64,000 bases of DNA from Rhodoplanes sp046000175 (GCF_046000175.1 NZ_JBEOMB010000011.1:55755-119754); one strand, 5' to 3'. Positions 1-9,818 are shown, counted from the stretch's first letter. The notes: generated by a model not told the origin, from the sequence alone. Translations and numbers: made by a program.

Positions 1-2
1 GC

Positions 3-683
3 GGATACGTGCAGTACATCGACTACGAGCGACTGTGCGGCATCGCGGTCGATCACGATGCGCTGCTGACGGTGCGCATCCGGCCCGGACAGTTCGCCGT
101 CCGCGGCTGCTGCGTCGTCGCGGTGCTCTCCGCGCGGCGGCTCGACGACGAGGTCGACGACGCGATCCGCAACACGGTGGTGACCGGCTCCGATCGCACC
201 CCCGATCAGGACCTGGAATACTCGGTCCGCCAGCTCGTCGAGATCGCGCTGCGCGCCCTGTCGCCGGGGCTCAACGACACCTTCACGGCGATCACCGTGA
301 TCGACCGGCTGACCGCCGCGGTCGAGACCATCGGCCGGCGCGCCCTCCCCCCGGCCGAGTATGCCGACAGCGACGGCACGGTGCGGGTGATCGCCGAGGC
401 CACCACCTACGACATTCTGCTCGACGCCGCGTTCTCGCAGATCCGGCAGTCGGCCGCGGGCAACAGCGCCGTGCTGCTGCGGTTGGCGCGTCGCCTGTCG
501 GATCTCGACGAGATCGCCTGCTCGGACGAGCAGCGCGCCGCCGTCGCGCGCCATCTCGAGCGGCTGGGGCAGCGGGCCGCCACGCTCGACGACCCGGCCG
601 ATCGTCGCGCCCTCGAGGAGGCCGTCGCGATCGACAAGCGTTCTGCGAGCGCGCCCGCGGCCGCCGTGCTGCCGCTGCGTTGA
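3..683 (+). CDS. DUF2254 family membrane protein, C-terminal part (5' end outside window)
   Basis: The frame is open to the left edge of the window, so this is only the last ~226 residues of a larger protein. The visible part begins GYVQYIDYERL and contains the motif LSPGLNDTFTAITVIDRL, both of which I associate with the soluble C-terminal half of DUF2254 predicted integral membrane proteins; the membrane segments would lie upstream of the window. Function of the family is unknown. A strong GC-rich hairpin follows the stop codon. The GTG at 9 is an internal codon rather than a start, because the conserved sequence continues upstream of it. Confidence 0.75.
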   Translation, partial: GYVQYIDYERLCGIAVDHDALLTVRIRPGQFAVRGCCVVAVLSARRLDDEVDDAIRNTVVTGSDRTPDQDLEYSVRQLVEIALRALSPGLNDTFTAITVIDRLTAAVETIGRRALPPAEYADSDGTVRVIAEATTYDILLDAAFSQIRQSAAGNSAVLLRLARRLSDLDEIACSDEQRAAVARHLERLGQRAATLDDPADRRALEEAVAIDKRSASAPAAAVLPLR

Positions 684-710
684 CGCAGCCGCTGCTCTTG
701 GGCCGCTGCT

Positions 711-747
711 CCGGGGATGACGCGCCGTGACGGCGCCGCATCCCCGG
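711..747. terminator. GC-rich hairpin between convergent genes
   Basis: A 9-bp perfect stem (CCGGGGATG / CATCCCCGG) encloses a second inner stem (GCGCCG/CGGCGC). It lies between the end of the DUF2254 gene and the end of the convergent small gene, so it may serve both. No T-run follows, so it is a terminator by position and structure only. Confidence 0.45.
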
Positions 748-766
748 GAGACCATCGCCGTCCGGC

Positions 767-1018
767 TCAGTCCGCCGGAGAGCCGGCGATGGCGAGCCGC
801 GCGAGCGCGGTCGCGGTCCGTCTCACCGTCGCCTCGTCGGATTCCGGGCCGTCCTGTCCGGAGGCGGGGCGAACCGGCCCGGACACCCGCGGGTCGCCGA
901 GCGATCCGTCCGGCCCGAGCGGGAACGTGTAGGCAGTGCCGGTCTGGGTGAAGACGACGGTCAGCTCGTCGCCGCTCCGCTCCAGCCGGAAGTCGTCGGT
1001 CCTCGGTGTCATCGGCAT
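767..1018 (-). CDS. Small hypothetical protein (83 aa)
   Basis: An 83-residue acidic, soluble protein with no signal peptide or membrane segment. The N-terminal half (DFRLERSGDELTVVFTQTG) has the alternating pattern of a short beta-rich domain and the C-terminal part is helical. I do not recognise a family. It is convergent with the DUF2254 gene and in the same direction as the next small gene upstream. Coding potential is supported by a natural composition compared with the other frames; the start has no clear ribosome binding site. Confidence 0.5.
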   Translation of the reverse strand: MPMTPRTDDFRLERSGDELTVVFTQTGTAYTFPLGPDGSLGDPRVSGPVRPASGQDGPESDEATVRRTATALARLAIAGSPAD

Positions 1019-1070
1019 TCCTCGCTGCTCGAAAAGAGATCGGCCGGCCCGATCGGCTTCGGTTGCGGCG

Positions 1071-1343
1071 TCACGCCCGCGGCCTGTTCACATGCTCCGG
1101 CACGAGACCGGCCGGCATCCGCGACCGGCGCGGCGCGCTGCCGGTCGGCGTCGGTGGCCGCTGGCCGAGTGCCTGGACCTTCAGTCGGGTCGGGTCACGC
1201 TCGCCGCCGGCCGCGGACGCGAGCAGGCGCTGCGCGATCAGAATCTTCCGATCCTGTGAGCAGTCCTCGCGCGGCAGGCAGGTGACGATATCGTCCATGA
1301 CCGTCTGGAGAACACGCAGTGTTTCGGGCTCGAAATGATACAT
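1071..1343 (-). CDS. Small hypothetical protein (90 aa)
   Basis: The N-terminal ~55 residues (MYHFEPETLRVLQTVMDD..., then ILIAQRLLASAAGGERDPTRL) look like a small helical protein family often seen in Rhizobiales, of unknown function. The C-terminal ~35 residues are proline/arginine-rich low complexity and may be an unstructured tail. A plausible SD (GGATCTCCGTC region) precedes the ATG. It is probably soluble and cytoplasmic. The family link is from memory of similar sequences and not a search. Confidence 0.6.
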   Translation of the reverse strand: MYHFEPETLRVLQTVMDDIVTCLPREDCSQDRKILIAQRLLASAAGGERDPTRLKVQALGQRPPTPTGSAPRRSRMPAGLVPEHVNRPRA

Positions 1344-1590
1344 GACGGAGATCCTCGGCGACTGTTCTGGTCAATGTCTTCTGGACGACCAATCCGATCG
1401 ACCCTTCGGGCGCAAGCGTGCCGCGAGCCGGGCAGATCCAACTTGCGCGGCAGTGTCGCGGTCACGATGCGAGACGCCAGGATACGGCGCACGCCCGCAC
1501 CGGAAAGCCCGGATTCGTTTGATCGTCCTGATTCTCGGCCCGCTATCGGACGATCGTGACGCGCGCCGTCTCGACCCGGCCGGCGTTCGG

Positions 1591-2571
1591 TCAGCGCGCC
1601 GACTCGCCGCGGCCACCGACCACGGCCCGGCGGTCGAGCGGATCGCCCTTGTGCGCCGATGCGCGCGGCCGCGGCGGGTCCGAGCCGGCCGGCCAGCCTT
1701 CCCGTTGGCGCGCCCGGTCGCCGTCGGTCTCCTCGGTCTGATCGTGCAGCAGCACCATCCGGGTCGGGAACGGCAGATCGACGCCGGCCCGCGTCAGGGC
1801 CTGCTTGATCGCTGCGACGACCCGGCCGCGCGTGCGCACGACGGCGAGTCGCCGCGGGTCGGACCACCAGAGGACCTTGATGATCACGGCCGAGCCCTCG
1901 AGCGCCCACGGCACCGCCTCGGGGGGCGGATCGGTCTCGATCTCCGGCACCTGCGCGAGCGCTGCGAGGATCAAGGCGCAGGCCGCCTCGACATCGTCAC
2001 CGTAGCCGATCCCGACGTCGTATTCGGAGCGCCGCCGCGGGAACGCGGTGCGCACCGTGACGGCACGGGTGTAGATGTCGCTGTTCGGGATCACCACCAG
2101 CTCGCCGTCATAGGTGCGGATCAGCGTGGCACGCGCCTCGATGCGCTCGACCGTCCCCTCGAACCCGCCCGAGACGATCTGGTCGCCGGGACGGAACGGC
2201 CGCCGATAGAGGATCAGCAGGCCGGACAGCCAGTTCTGCAGCACGTCCTTGAACGCGAAGCCGATCGCCACCGAGCCGATGCCGAGCGTCGACAGGAGGT
2301 CGGCCGGCCGGATCGACGGGAACACGATGGTGGCGAAGACCAGGAAGCCGAACAGCAGCACGACCCAGCGCACGAAGCTGCCGAGAAGCCGGCCGAGATC
2401 GTTGCGGTCCCGCCGATCCAGCACGCTCCGCACGGTGCGGGCCACCCCGGCGGCCGCGGCGACAAAGACGAGAAAGACCACCGCAGCGATGCCGAGGCGC
2501 GGCACCACGGTGAGCAGACCCTCGATATAGCCTTCGACGACCTCGACGGCCGGCGCGACGGACGGGTCCAT
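1591..2571 (-). CDS. MscS-family mechanosensitive ion channel (326 aa)
   Basis: An inner-membrane channel of the small-conductance mechanosensitive type, which releases solutes on hypo-osmotic shock. Three hydrophobic segments occupy about residues 20-40, 60-85 and 90-125. The third carries the pore-lining pattern LSTLGIGSVAIGFAFKDVLQ, followed by the beta-domain signature RPFRPGDQI and IRTYDGELVVIPN. The protein continues into a soluble C-terminal domain with a charged, Pro/Arg-rich tail from about residue 270. Length fits short MscS homologues. The start MDPSVAP was chosen because the open frame upstream (to 4155) runs antisense to the oxidase genes and has no channel homology. It is transcribed away from the oxidase cluster. 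Confidence 0.88.
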   Translation of the reverse strand: MDPSVAPAVEVVEGYIEGLLTVVPRLGIAAVVFLVFVAAAAGVARTVRSVLDRRDRNDLGRLLGSFVRWVVLLFGFLVFATIVFPSIRPADLLSTLGIGSVAIGFAFKDVLQNWLSGLLILYRRPFRPGDQIVSGGFEGTVERIEARATLIRTYDGELVVIPNSDIYTRAVTVRTAFPRRRSEYDVGIGYGDDVEAACALILAALAQVPEIETDPPPEAVPWALEGSAVIIKVLWWSDPRRLAVVRTRGRVVAAIKQALTRAGVDLPFPTRMVLLHDQTEETDGDRARQREGWPAGSDPPRPRASAHKGDPLDRRAVVGGRGESAR

Positions 2572-2827
2572 GCGATCCTCGGGTGCAGGCGGGAACAGGC
2601 CCCGGGACAACGGACGCGGCCCGACTTTCGTTCGTCGTTTCAGGACATAGAACCCCGCGGCGCCCTGATGCTCCCGGCCGAGACGTCGCCGGACCGTACG
2701 CCGGCGGACAGACGCGGCAGCGTCATCCCGCAACCTTCGCCATGTGAGAACGTTGTCCAACCGCGGCGCGGACCGGCGCCTCTTCTCTCCTGTCCGGACT
2801 TCGATGCCGTCGCCGATCGGACAGACC

Positions 2828-3250
2828 ATGGTCGTATCGCCGAGCCGACCGGTCGCGACCGACCGACGCAGCATGATGTGCCGGGGATTGCTGGCCGTCG
2901 GCACAGCGGCGGTGCTGACCGGCTGCGACCGCCTGCCGGGCGGCCGGCCGGAGGCGCGCGACGTCGCCGAGGCGGCGGCGATGCGCGGCAAGGTCGCGGT
3001 CGTGCGGGTCGGCTGCGGCGTGTGCCACGTGATCCCGAACGTGCCCGGCCCGCGCGGCACCGTCGGCCCCTCTCTGGCCGGCGTCGGCAACCGCGCCTTC
3101 GTGGCCGGCACGCTGCCGAACCGTCCCGACGTCCTCGCCGCCTTCGTGCGCGACGCGCCGGCGCTGGTGCCGCGCACCGCCATGCCGCCGATGCCGCTCG
3201 ACGCGGAGGCCGCGCGCGACGTGGCGTTCTTCCTGTCCACCTTGCGCTGA
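2828..3250 (+). CDS. c-type cytochrome, probable lipoprotein
   Basis: A monoheme cytochrome c with haem-binding CGVCH in the middle of the protein and a candidate Met ligand in the segment TAMPPMPLD. The hydrophobic stretch GLLAVGTAAVLTGC after two arginines looks like a lipoprotein signal with Cys as lipidation site, so it would be anchored at the periplasmic face. It is the first gene of the oxidase cluster and ends 20 bp before coxB. Such small cytochromes commonly deliver electrons to a caa3-like oxidase. The start is uncertain: 2804, 2828 and 2873 are all in frame with weak ribosome binding sites, and all keep the signal sequence. Confidence 0.8.
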   Translation: MVVSPSRPVATDRRSMMCRGLLAVGTAAVLTGCDRLPGGRPEARDVAEAAAMRGKVAVVRVGCGVCHVIPNVPGPRGTVGPSLAGVGNRAFVAGTLPNRPDVLAAFVRDAPALVPRTAMPPMPLDAEAARDVAFFLSTLR

Positions 3251-3270
3251 CCCGGGTCCCCCGAGCACCG

Positions 3271-4245
3271 ATGCCGCAGTCCTCGATCCTCGACGATCTC
3301 GTTTCCGGCGTGCAGTCGGCGCTGGCCCCGGCCGGCCCACATGCCGGTGGGGTCGCGACGCTCTCGTGGATCATGTTCGTCGCGGCGGGGATCATCTTCG
3401 TCGTCGTGATGGCGCTCCTCGCCGCCGCGATCCTCTTGCCGCCGGAGCGACGGCGCTGGCTCGCCGGCCGTCGCGTCGTGATCGCCGGCGGCATCGTCTT
3501 CCCGGTCGTCGTCCTCTCCGCCCTGCTGGTCTACGGGCTCGCGCTGGCGGCGACGCTGAGCCGGCCGGACACGTCCGACACGCTGCGCATCCAGGTCGTC
3601 GGCGAGCAGTTCTGGTGGCGGGTCCGCTACGAGCCCGACGCGACGCGCGCGAGCTCCGAGGAGTTCGTCACGGCGAACGAGATCCACGTCCCGACCGGCC
3701 GGCCGATCCGCTTCGTCCTCACCACGCGCGACGTGATCCACAGCTTCTGGATCCCGAGCCTGGCCGGCAAGCTCGACATGATCCCGGGCCAGACCAACAG
3801 CCTCGTCGTCTCGGCCGAGCGGCCGGGCGTGTATCGCGGCCAGTGCGCCGAGTTCTGCGGCGGCGCCCACGCGCTGATGGCCTTCGAGGTGGTGGCGCAC
3901 GCGCCCGACGCCTTCGACGCGTGGCGGGCTGGCCAGGCGCGTCCGGCGGCGGAGCCCGCGACCCCGTTTCTGGCGCGCGGACGGGATCTCTTCCTCGCCG
4001 CCGGCTGCGGCGCCTGCCACACGGTGCGGGGCACGGCGGCGGCCGGCACCATCGGCCCCGATCTGACGCATGTGGGGGGCCGGCGCACGATCGCGGCCGG
4101 CACGTTCCCCAACAACCAGGGCACGCTGGCCGGCTGGATCGCCGACAGCCAGCACCTGAAGCCGTCGAACAAGATGCCGTCCTTCACGGTGTTCGAGGGC
4201 GAGGAGCTGCGCGCCGTCGCGGCCTGGCTGGAGAGCCTGAAATGA
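3271..4245 (+). CDS. coxB: Cytochrome c oxidase subunit II with fused cytochrome c domain (324 aa)
   Basis: Subunit II of a haem-copper oxidase, the electron entry point. Two N-terminal membrane helices (about residues 30-55 and 70-95) are followed by a cupredoxin domain with the dinuclear CuA motif C-AEF-C-GGA-H-AL-M in GQCAEFCGGAHALM, and the conserved segment VIHSFWIPSLAGKLDMIPG. A C-terminal class I cytochrome c domain (about residues 235-324) has CGACH and a Met ligand candidate in NKMPSF. This caa3-type fusion means the enzyme carries its own terminal cytochrome. The stop overlaps the next gene's start (ATGA at 4242-4245), so translation is coupled. Confidence 0.93.
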   Translation: MPQSSILDDLVSGVQSALAPAGPHAGGVATLSWIMFVAAGIIFVVVMALLAAAILLPPERRRWLAGRRVVIAGGIVFPVVVLSALLVYGLALAATLSRPDTSDTLRIQVVGEQFWWRVRYEPDATRASSEEFVTANEIHVPTGRPIRFVLTTRDVIHSFWIPSLAGKLDMIPGQTNSLVVSAERPGVYRGQCAEFCGGAHALMAFEVVAHAPDAFDAWRAGQARPAAEPATPFLARGRDLFLAAGCGACHTVRGTAAAGTIGPDLTHVGGRRTIAAGTFPNNQGTLAGWIADSQHLKPSNKMPSFTVFEGEELRAVAAWLESLK

Positions 4246-6840
4246 CGATCGCGCCGCCGCGAGACGAACCGCAAGCCACGCCGGCCGCCCCGACGGACGC
4301 GGCGCTCGCCGCCGCGCTGCCGAACCCGGCGCCGCGGCCGGAGGACGAGCTCGCGGAGCTGAAGCGCGTCTGGCGCGCCCCCACCGGGCTCGGTTTCATC
4401 ACGGTCGTCAACAACACCTATGTGGGCCTGTTCTACGTCGGCACCGCCTTCCTGTTCTTCATCCTGGCCGGCATCCTGGCCCTGATCATGCGCACCCAGC
4501 TCGCGGTGCCGCAGGCCGACATCGTCAGCCAGGGGCTCTACAACCAGCTCTTCACGATGCACGGCACGCTGATGATGTTCCTGTTCGCCGTGCCGGCCGT
4601 GGAGGCGATGGGCGTCTACCTCCTCCCCAACATGCAGGCGGCGCGACCTGCCGTTCCCGCGGCTCTCGGCCTATGCGTTCTGGGCCTACTTCTTCGGCGG
4701 TCTCGCCTTCTTCTGCAGCCTGTTCTTCCAGGTCGCGCCCGACACAGGCTGGTTCATGTATCCGCCGCTCACCGGCACCGCCTACTCGCCGGGCATCAAC
4801 GCGGACTTCTGGCTGCTTGGCATCGGCTTCATCGAGATCTCGGCCATCGCCGGGGCGATCGAGATCATCGTCGGCGTGCTGAAGACGCGCGCCCCCGGCA
4901 TGAGTCTCGACAAGCTGCCCGTCTACGCCTGGGCCATGCTCGTCTTCGCCGCCATGATCGTGTTCGCGTTCCCGGCCGTCATCCTGTGCACGCTGCTCCT
5001 GGAGATCGAGCGCGCCTTCGGCTGGCCGTTCTTCGTCGCCGAGAAGGGCGGCAGCGCGATGCTGTGGCAGCATCTGTTCTGGTTCTTCGGCCACCCCGAG
5101 GTCTACATCATCTTCCTGCCCGCCGCCGGCATGGTCTCGATGATGATCCCGACCGTCGCCCAGACGCCGCTGGTCGGCTATCGGCTGGTCGTTCTCGCCA
5201 TCGTGGCGACCGGCTTCTTCTCGTTCGGGCTGTGGGTGCACCACATGTTCACGACCGGGATCCCGCAGCTCGGCTCGAGCTTCTTCTCGGCCGCCAGCAT
5301 GGCGGTCGCGGTGCCGAGCGGCATCCAGGTGTTCGCCTGGATCGCCACCATCGCGCGCGGCCGGGTCGAGCTCACCACCCCGGCCCTGTTCATCCTCGGC
5401 TTCCTGTTCATCTTCACGCTGGGCGGCCTCACCGGCGTGATGGTCGCCATGGTGCCGTTCGACTGGCAGGTGCACGACACCTATTTCGTCGTCGCCCATT
5501 TCCACTACGTGCTGATCGGCGGCATGGTGTTCCCGCTGTTCGCCGCCTTCTACTACTGGGCCCCGCATGCGAGCCGGCGGCCGCTCTCCGAGCGGCTCGG
5601 GCGGTGGGTGTTCGGGCTGATGTTCGTCGGCATGAACGTGACGTTCTTCCCGATGCACATCACCGGCCTGATCGGCATGCCGCGCCGCGTCTACACCTAT
5701 CCGACCGGGCTCGGCTGGGACTGGCTCAACATGACATCGACGATCGGCGCCTTCATGATCGCGGCCGGCGTCGCGCTGTTCCTGTTCGATCTGATCCGCC
5801 GCTTCCGCATCAGCGAGGAGAACGCCGGCAATGTCTGGAACGCCGGCACGCTCGAATGGCTGCCGAACAGCGACTACGCGACCCGCAGCATCCCGCGGGT
5901 GACGAGCCGCGAGCCGCTGTGGGACCAGCCGAACCTCGCCGCCGAGGTCGAGGCCGGCCGCTGGTATCTGCCGAACGCGCCGACCGGCGGGCGCGAGACG
6001 ATCGTCACCAGCCCGATCACGGCCGAGCCGCAGTATCTCGTGCAGATGCCGGGGCCGAGCTGGCCCACCGTGCTGGCCGCCTTCTTCACCGCCGCCTTCT
6101 TCATCCTGCTCACCGTCAAGCTGGTCGTCCCGGCGGTCGCCTGCGGCATCGTCGCGGTCGTCATGGTGATCTGGTGGCTGTGGGACACGGATCCGGGCCC
6201 CAGTCACCCGCCCGTCGACATCGGCGGCGGCATCACGCTGCCCGTCTACGTGACCGGCCCGGTCAGCCACTCCTGGTGGGCCATGGTCGTGCTGCTGCTG
6301 GTCGCCGGCACGCTCTACGCCTGCCTGCTGTTCGCCTACGTGTTCCTGTGGACGGTCAGCCCCGACGTCTGGCCGACGCCCGACCGGCTGCCCGCCCTGC
6401 CCTGGCCGCTGCTGCCGGCCGGCCTCTACGGGGCGAGCAGCCTCGCGATCCTGTTGGCGAGCCGGTCGCTGGCGCGGGTGCCGTCCGGGCGCGCCCAGGA
6501 CGGTCCCGCCTGGCCGATGCGGCTCGCGTTGCTCGTGGCGATTCCGCTCTTCGTCGGCGCCGTGTGGAGCGACCTCGCCGCGCAGCTCGCGGCCGGCCTG
6601 CGGCCGACCGAGAGCGCCTACGGCGCCGTCGTCTACATGATCGGATCGCTGCAGGGCTTCTACGCGGCCGTGCTGGCCCTGATGGCGCTCTACACGGTCG
6701 CCCGCTCGCTCGCCGGCAAGCTCGACGGGGTGCGTCGCGCCACCTTCGACAACACCATGCTGCTGTGGCAATTCGCCGTCGTCCAGGGATTGGTCGGCGT
6801 CGCCCTCACGGCCCTCTTCCCATGCCTCGTCGGAGGCTGA
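4242..6840 (+). CDS. coxA: Cytochrome c oxidase subunit I/III fusion, apparent frameshift near 4641-4650
   Basis: Catalytic subunit I of a haem-copper oxidase fused to subunit III-like helices. The first ~135 codons (MTIAPPRDEP to LLPNMQAAR) lie in one frame and the rest in the +1 frame. Reading across a missing GC dinucleotide in the GC run at about 4641-4645 restores LLPNMQAARDLPFPRLSAYA, the expected family sequence. Downstream are the CuB site with the cross-linked His-Tyr (GHPEVYIIF), HHMF and the haem ligands in HDTYFVVAHFHYV. The region after about residue 480 resembles a short subunit III. As written, the product would end soon after the shift, or a fragment would start near 4756. Either a sequencing error or a genuine recent lesion; all other parts look intact. 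Confidence 0.85.
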
Positions 6841-6842
6841 GC

Positions 6843-7196
6843 ATGCGGGAGCGCTTCCTCGGCAAGATGCTGTTCCTCAATGCCGGGCTGCTCCTGTGGG
6901 CGGCGCATTTCGGCTTCGTCTACGGTCTCACGGGCTTCGTCTGCGCCCGCGGGCTCGGCACCGCATGGACGGCGGCGCTGCCCTTCGTCGTCGCCTTCGC
7001 GACCGTGATCGCCGCCGGCCTGTGCCTCGTCGTGCTGTTCATGGTGCTGATCGGCCGCGGCCCCGGCATTGCCGGCGAGCCGGAGGGAGCGCTGCGCGTG
7101 TTCTGGCGGTCGGTGTCGGGCGGCATCGCCGCGTTCGGCTTCGTGGCCGTCGTGTGGACCGGGATCCCGGTCCTGATGATCGACACCTGTGGCTGA
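6843..7196 (+). CDS. Small membrane protein of the oxidase cluster (117 aa)
   Basis: Three strongly hydrophobic segments (about residues 10-35, 42-70 and 90-112) with almost no soluble part. It starts 3 bp after the coxA stop and is therefore co-transcribed. Small hydrophobic proteins at this place in alternative caa3/cox clusters are usually accessory subunits or assembly factors. I do not recognise a named family. The start ATG at 6843 is the only sensible one; a longer open frame upstream belongs to the coxA frameshift region. Confidence 0.75.
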   Translation: MRERFLGKMLFLNAGLLLWAAHFGFVYGLTGFVCARGLGTAWTAALPFVVAFATVIAAGLCLVVLFMVLIGRGPGIAGEPEGALRVFWRSVSGGIAAFGFVAVVWTGIPVLMIDTCG

Positions 7197-7213
7197 ACGA
7201 GGTGGTCGCATCG

Positions 7214-8254
7214 TCAGCCCTGCAGGAAGAACAGCAGCACCAGGCCGGCGACGAACACGATCACACCGGCGACGGCGTCGTAGCCCATGCGCAGGACGGT
7301 GCGGTCGGAGCGCTCGAGCAGCCCGACGAGGAAGATTCCGGTGAGCAGCAGGCCGAGCATCGCCGCCACCGCCTCGAACCGGCCGGCCTGAGCCAGCACC
7401 GAGCCGTCGCGATAGAACAGGTCGGCGACGAAGATCAATCCGATCGTCAGGATGTTGGTGCCGAACACGTCGCCGAGCGCCATTTCGTAGCGCTTGCGCC
7501 GCACCGCTGCCGTAATCGAGGAGACCTCCGGCAGCGACGTCGCGAAGGCGACCAGCACGAGACCGACGATGCCGGCACCGAGCCCGGTCGCCTGGGCGAT
7601 CGCGTCGGCCGACTGCGACAGCACGAAGCCGGCGACCAGGATGACGACGGCCGCGACCGCCGCGCCGGCGACCAGGCGCTTCAGCGACGGACCGCCTTCG
7701 GTGCCCTCCTCCTCCCCCGTTTCGGTGCCGTTCGTCTCGGCACCGGTCGCGGTCCACGGCGACCGCTTCCGATAGCCGGCCGCCAGACGGAAGGCGCCGA
7801 CGCAGACGACGAACAGCACGGCCGGCCACAGCCCCACGCCCCAGAGGTCGACGTCCCCGGTCAGCACGGCGACCGCGGTGAGGGCGAGGACGACGATGCA
7901 GAGCGCGCCTTGCAGGAGGGTGGTCGCGCTCGGCACGACCGAGGTGAGAGCCTTGCGGCCCATCACGGCGTCGGCGACCGCGATCAGCATCACGTTGAAG
8001 GCGACGCTGCCGAGCAGGTTGTTGGTGGCGAGCGCGGCGTTCCCGGTCGCGGCGGCCGTCGACACCGCGGCGATCTCGGGCAGCGAGGTCGCCCCGCCGA
8101 GCAGCAGCATGCCGACGAAGGCGCGATCCATGCCTGTCTTGCCGGCGATCTCGTCGAGCCGCTCGGTCATCCGCGTGCCGGCCCACCAGACGAAGGCCGC
8201 GGCGGCGGCGAAGAGCGCGAGATTGATCCACGGTCCGAGCCCGACGAACGACAT
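7214..8254 (-). CDS. Calcium/cation:proton antiporter family membrane protein (346 aa)
   Basis: An inner-membrane exchanger of the Ca2+:cation antiporter (CaCA) superfamily. It has the internal duplication typical of the family: the first repeat has GGATSLPEIAAVSTAA with downstream NNLLGSVAFNV, the second FATSLPEVSSITAAV with GDVFGTNILTIG. These are alpha-repeat motifs, with acidic residues that coordinate the cation. About ten hydrophobic segments are visible, with a hydrophilic acidic loop (ETNGTETGEEEGTEGG) around residue 185. Convergent with the oxidase cluster. MSFVGLG was chosen as start over upstream ATGs because the hydrophobic domain begins there. Confidence 0.85.
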   Translation of the reverse strand: MSFVGLGPWINLALFAAAAAFVWWAGTRMTERLDEIAGKTGMDRAFVGMLLLGGATSLPEIAAVSTAAATGNAALATNNLLGSVAFNVMLIAVADAVMGRKALTSVVPSATTLLQGALCIVVLALTAVAVLTGDVDLWGVGLWPAVLFVVCVGAFRLAAGYRKRSPWTATGAETNGTETGEEEGTEGGPSLKRLVAGAAVAAVVILVAGFVLSQSADAIAQATGLGAGIVGLVLVAFATSLPEVSSITAAVRRKRYEMALGDVFGTNILTIGLIFVADLFYRDGSVLAQAGRFEAVAAMLGLLLTGIFLVGLLERSDRTVLRMGYDAVAGVIVFVAGLVLLFFLQG

Positions 8255-8516
8255 CGAACGACGAGCCGCTAAGCGGGGATGGGTGCGGAGAGCGGCATCG
8301 TGTGGTCCTTTCATCCTGCCCGCCGCGCGCCCGGTCCGGCTCGCAGCGCAAAACGGCCGACCGGGCACTCGGGCTCCGCTGTCGAGCTAATCCTGCCCCG
8401 GCGGTTTTGGTTCTGCCCGAGCCGGACCGTTCGCCATGGGCGCGCCATCCGGCCGCCCGTTCGAACCGCGCGCCGCGCCGCACGTTCTATTCCGTCGGAG
8501 CCTCGGGAAAGGATCC

Positions 8517-9785
8517 ATGGTGCGACCGCGTCTGGCGAGACTGCTCCGCACGAGCCTGATCCTCCTCGCCGTCGCCGCAGCGGGTGGCTTTCTGTTCGCC
8601 TGGTCGGGCCTCTACAATGTCGCGGCGAGCCGGAAACACTTCGCGGTGACGACGGAGCTGCTCGACTTCGTGTTGCGGAACTCGATCGAGACATGGTCGA
8701 CCGGAATCGAGACGCCGCCGCTCGACGATCCGGCCCTCGCCGAGCGCGGCGCCGGACATTTCGCCGGCTTCTGTGCCCCCTGCCACGGCGCGCCCGGGCA
8801 ACCGGCGAACGTCGTCGTCCGCCAGATGCTCCCGGCGCCGCCCGCCTATGACGAGGCGGTTCGACCGTGGAAGAACTCGGAGCTGTTTCGGGTGGTCAAG
8901 CACGGCCTGAAATACACCGGCATGCCGGCCTGGCCGGCGCAGGCGCGCGACGACGAGGTGTGGGCCATGGTGGCGTTCCTGCGCGGCCTGCCGGACATGA
9001 CGGCCGCGCAGTATCGCGTCGCCACCGACGCGGCCGCGGCCGAGACCGCAGCCGAAACCGCAGCTGACGCCCCGGAGCAGCCGGGCGCCGCGACGCCGCC
9101 GCGCGCCGCGCAGGCGATCGCCGCGAGCGGGCTGACATCGACCAGCCCGGTGGCGTGCGCCCGCTGCCACGGTCCGAACGGCGAGGGCAGCCCCGCCGGC
9201 GGCGTTCCGCGGATCGCCGGACAGCGCCCGGCCTATCTGCTCGCGACGCTGCGCGACTACGCGCTCGGCGTGCGCCCGAGCGGCATCATGCAGCCGGTCG
9301 CCGCCCTGCTGTCGGACGAGCAGCTGCGGTCGCTCGCGGACTACTATGCGGGCCTGCCGGGGACAGCGCCGACGGCCGAGACCCGCGGACCGGAGCGCAT
9401 CGCGGCGACCGCGATCACCAGCGGCGCGGTCCTTGGTAGCGCCGCGTCGACGGGCGACGATCTGCCCCGAAGCAGGCTGCTGCAAAAAGGCGCCGCGCTC
9501 GCCGCCACCGGCGATCCGAGCGCGGCGATCCCGGCCTGCGACTCCTGCCACGGCGAGGATGGCCGCGGCGAAGGCAAGCTGCCTCGCTACCCGGCTCTCG
9601 CGGGCCAGCACCGCGCCTATCTGGAGCAACAGCTCGCGTTGTGGCGCACGGGCGTCCGCGGCGGCAGCGCCAGCCGGATCATGCAGGCCGCGGCCCGCAA
9701 CCTCTCCGACGCGCAGATCCGTGCCGTCGCGCTCCATTACGCGACGCGCGGCAACGCGCGCGTGCCTCCTGCCGTCCGACCGTGA
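8517..9785 (+). CDS. Triheme c-type cytochrome, membrane-anchored (422 aa)
   Basis: Periplasmic electron carrier with an N-terminal anchor (about residues 10-32) and three cytochrome c domains. The haem motifs are CAPCH (86-90), CARCH (214-218) and CDSCH (341-345). Domains two and three share the pattern PxxAGQxxAYL and a xIMQxxA segment, so they arose by duplication. This pattern is typical of c4/c553-like modules that shuttle electrons between a dehydrogenase and an oxidase. It sits between the oxidase cluster and the molybdenum hydroxylase operon and could link them. GGAAAGGA just upstream supports the ATG at 8517. Confidence 0.87.
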   Translation: MVRPRLARLLRTSLILLAVAAAGGFLFAWSGLYNVAASRKHFAVTTELLDFVLRNSIETWSTGIETPPLDDPALAERGAGHFAGFCAPCHGAPGQPANVVVRQMLPAPPAYDEAVRPWKNSELFRVVKHGLKYTGMPAWPAQARDDEVWAMVAFLRGLPDMTAAQYRVATDAAAAETAAETAADAPEQPGAATPPRAAQAIAASGLTSTSPVACARCHGPNGEGSPAGGVPRIAGQRPAYLLATLRDYALGVRPSGIMQPVAALLSDEQLRSLADYYAGLPGTAPTAETRGPERIAATAITSGAVLGSAASTGDDLPRSRLLQKGAALAATGDPSAAIPACDSCHGEDGRGEGKLPRYPALAGQHRAYLEQQLALWRTGVRGGSASRIMQAAARNLSDAQIRAVALHYATRGNARVPPAVRP

Positions 9786-9818
9786 CTGTCGGCCAGCGGC
9801 ACGCCGCACGAGCTCGGC

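Noticed and set aside
1342..3270. Upstream part of the long plus-strand frame that runs into coxB
   Set aside because: It is antisense to the MscS gene and lacks homology; coxB starts at the ATG at 3271.
2572..4155. Upstream part of the long minus-strand frame that contains the MscS gene
   Set aside because: It is antisense to the cytochrome and coxB genes; the channel starts at 2571.
4552..6771. 739-codon minus-strand frame
   Set aside because: Antisense to the coxA/coxC fusion; His/Glu/Arg-rich low-complexity translation.
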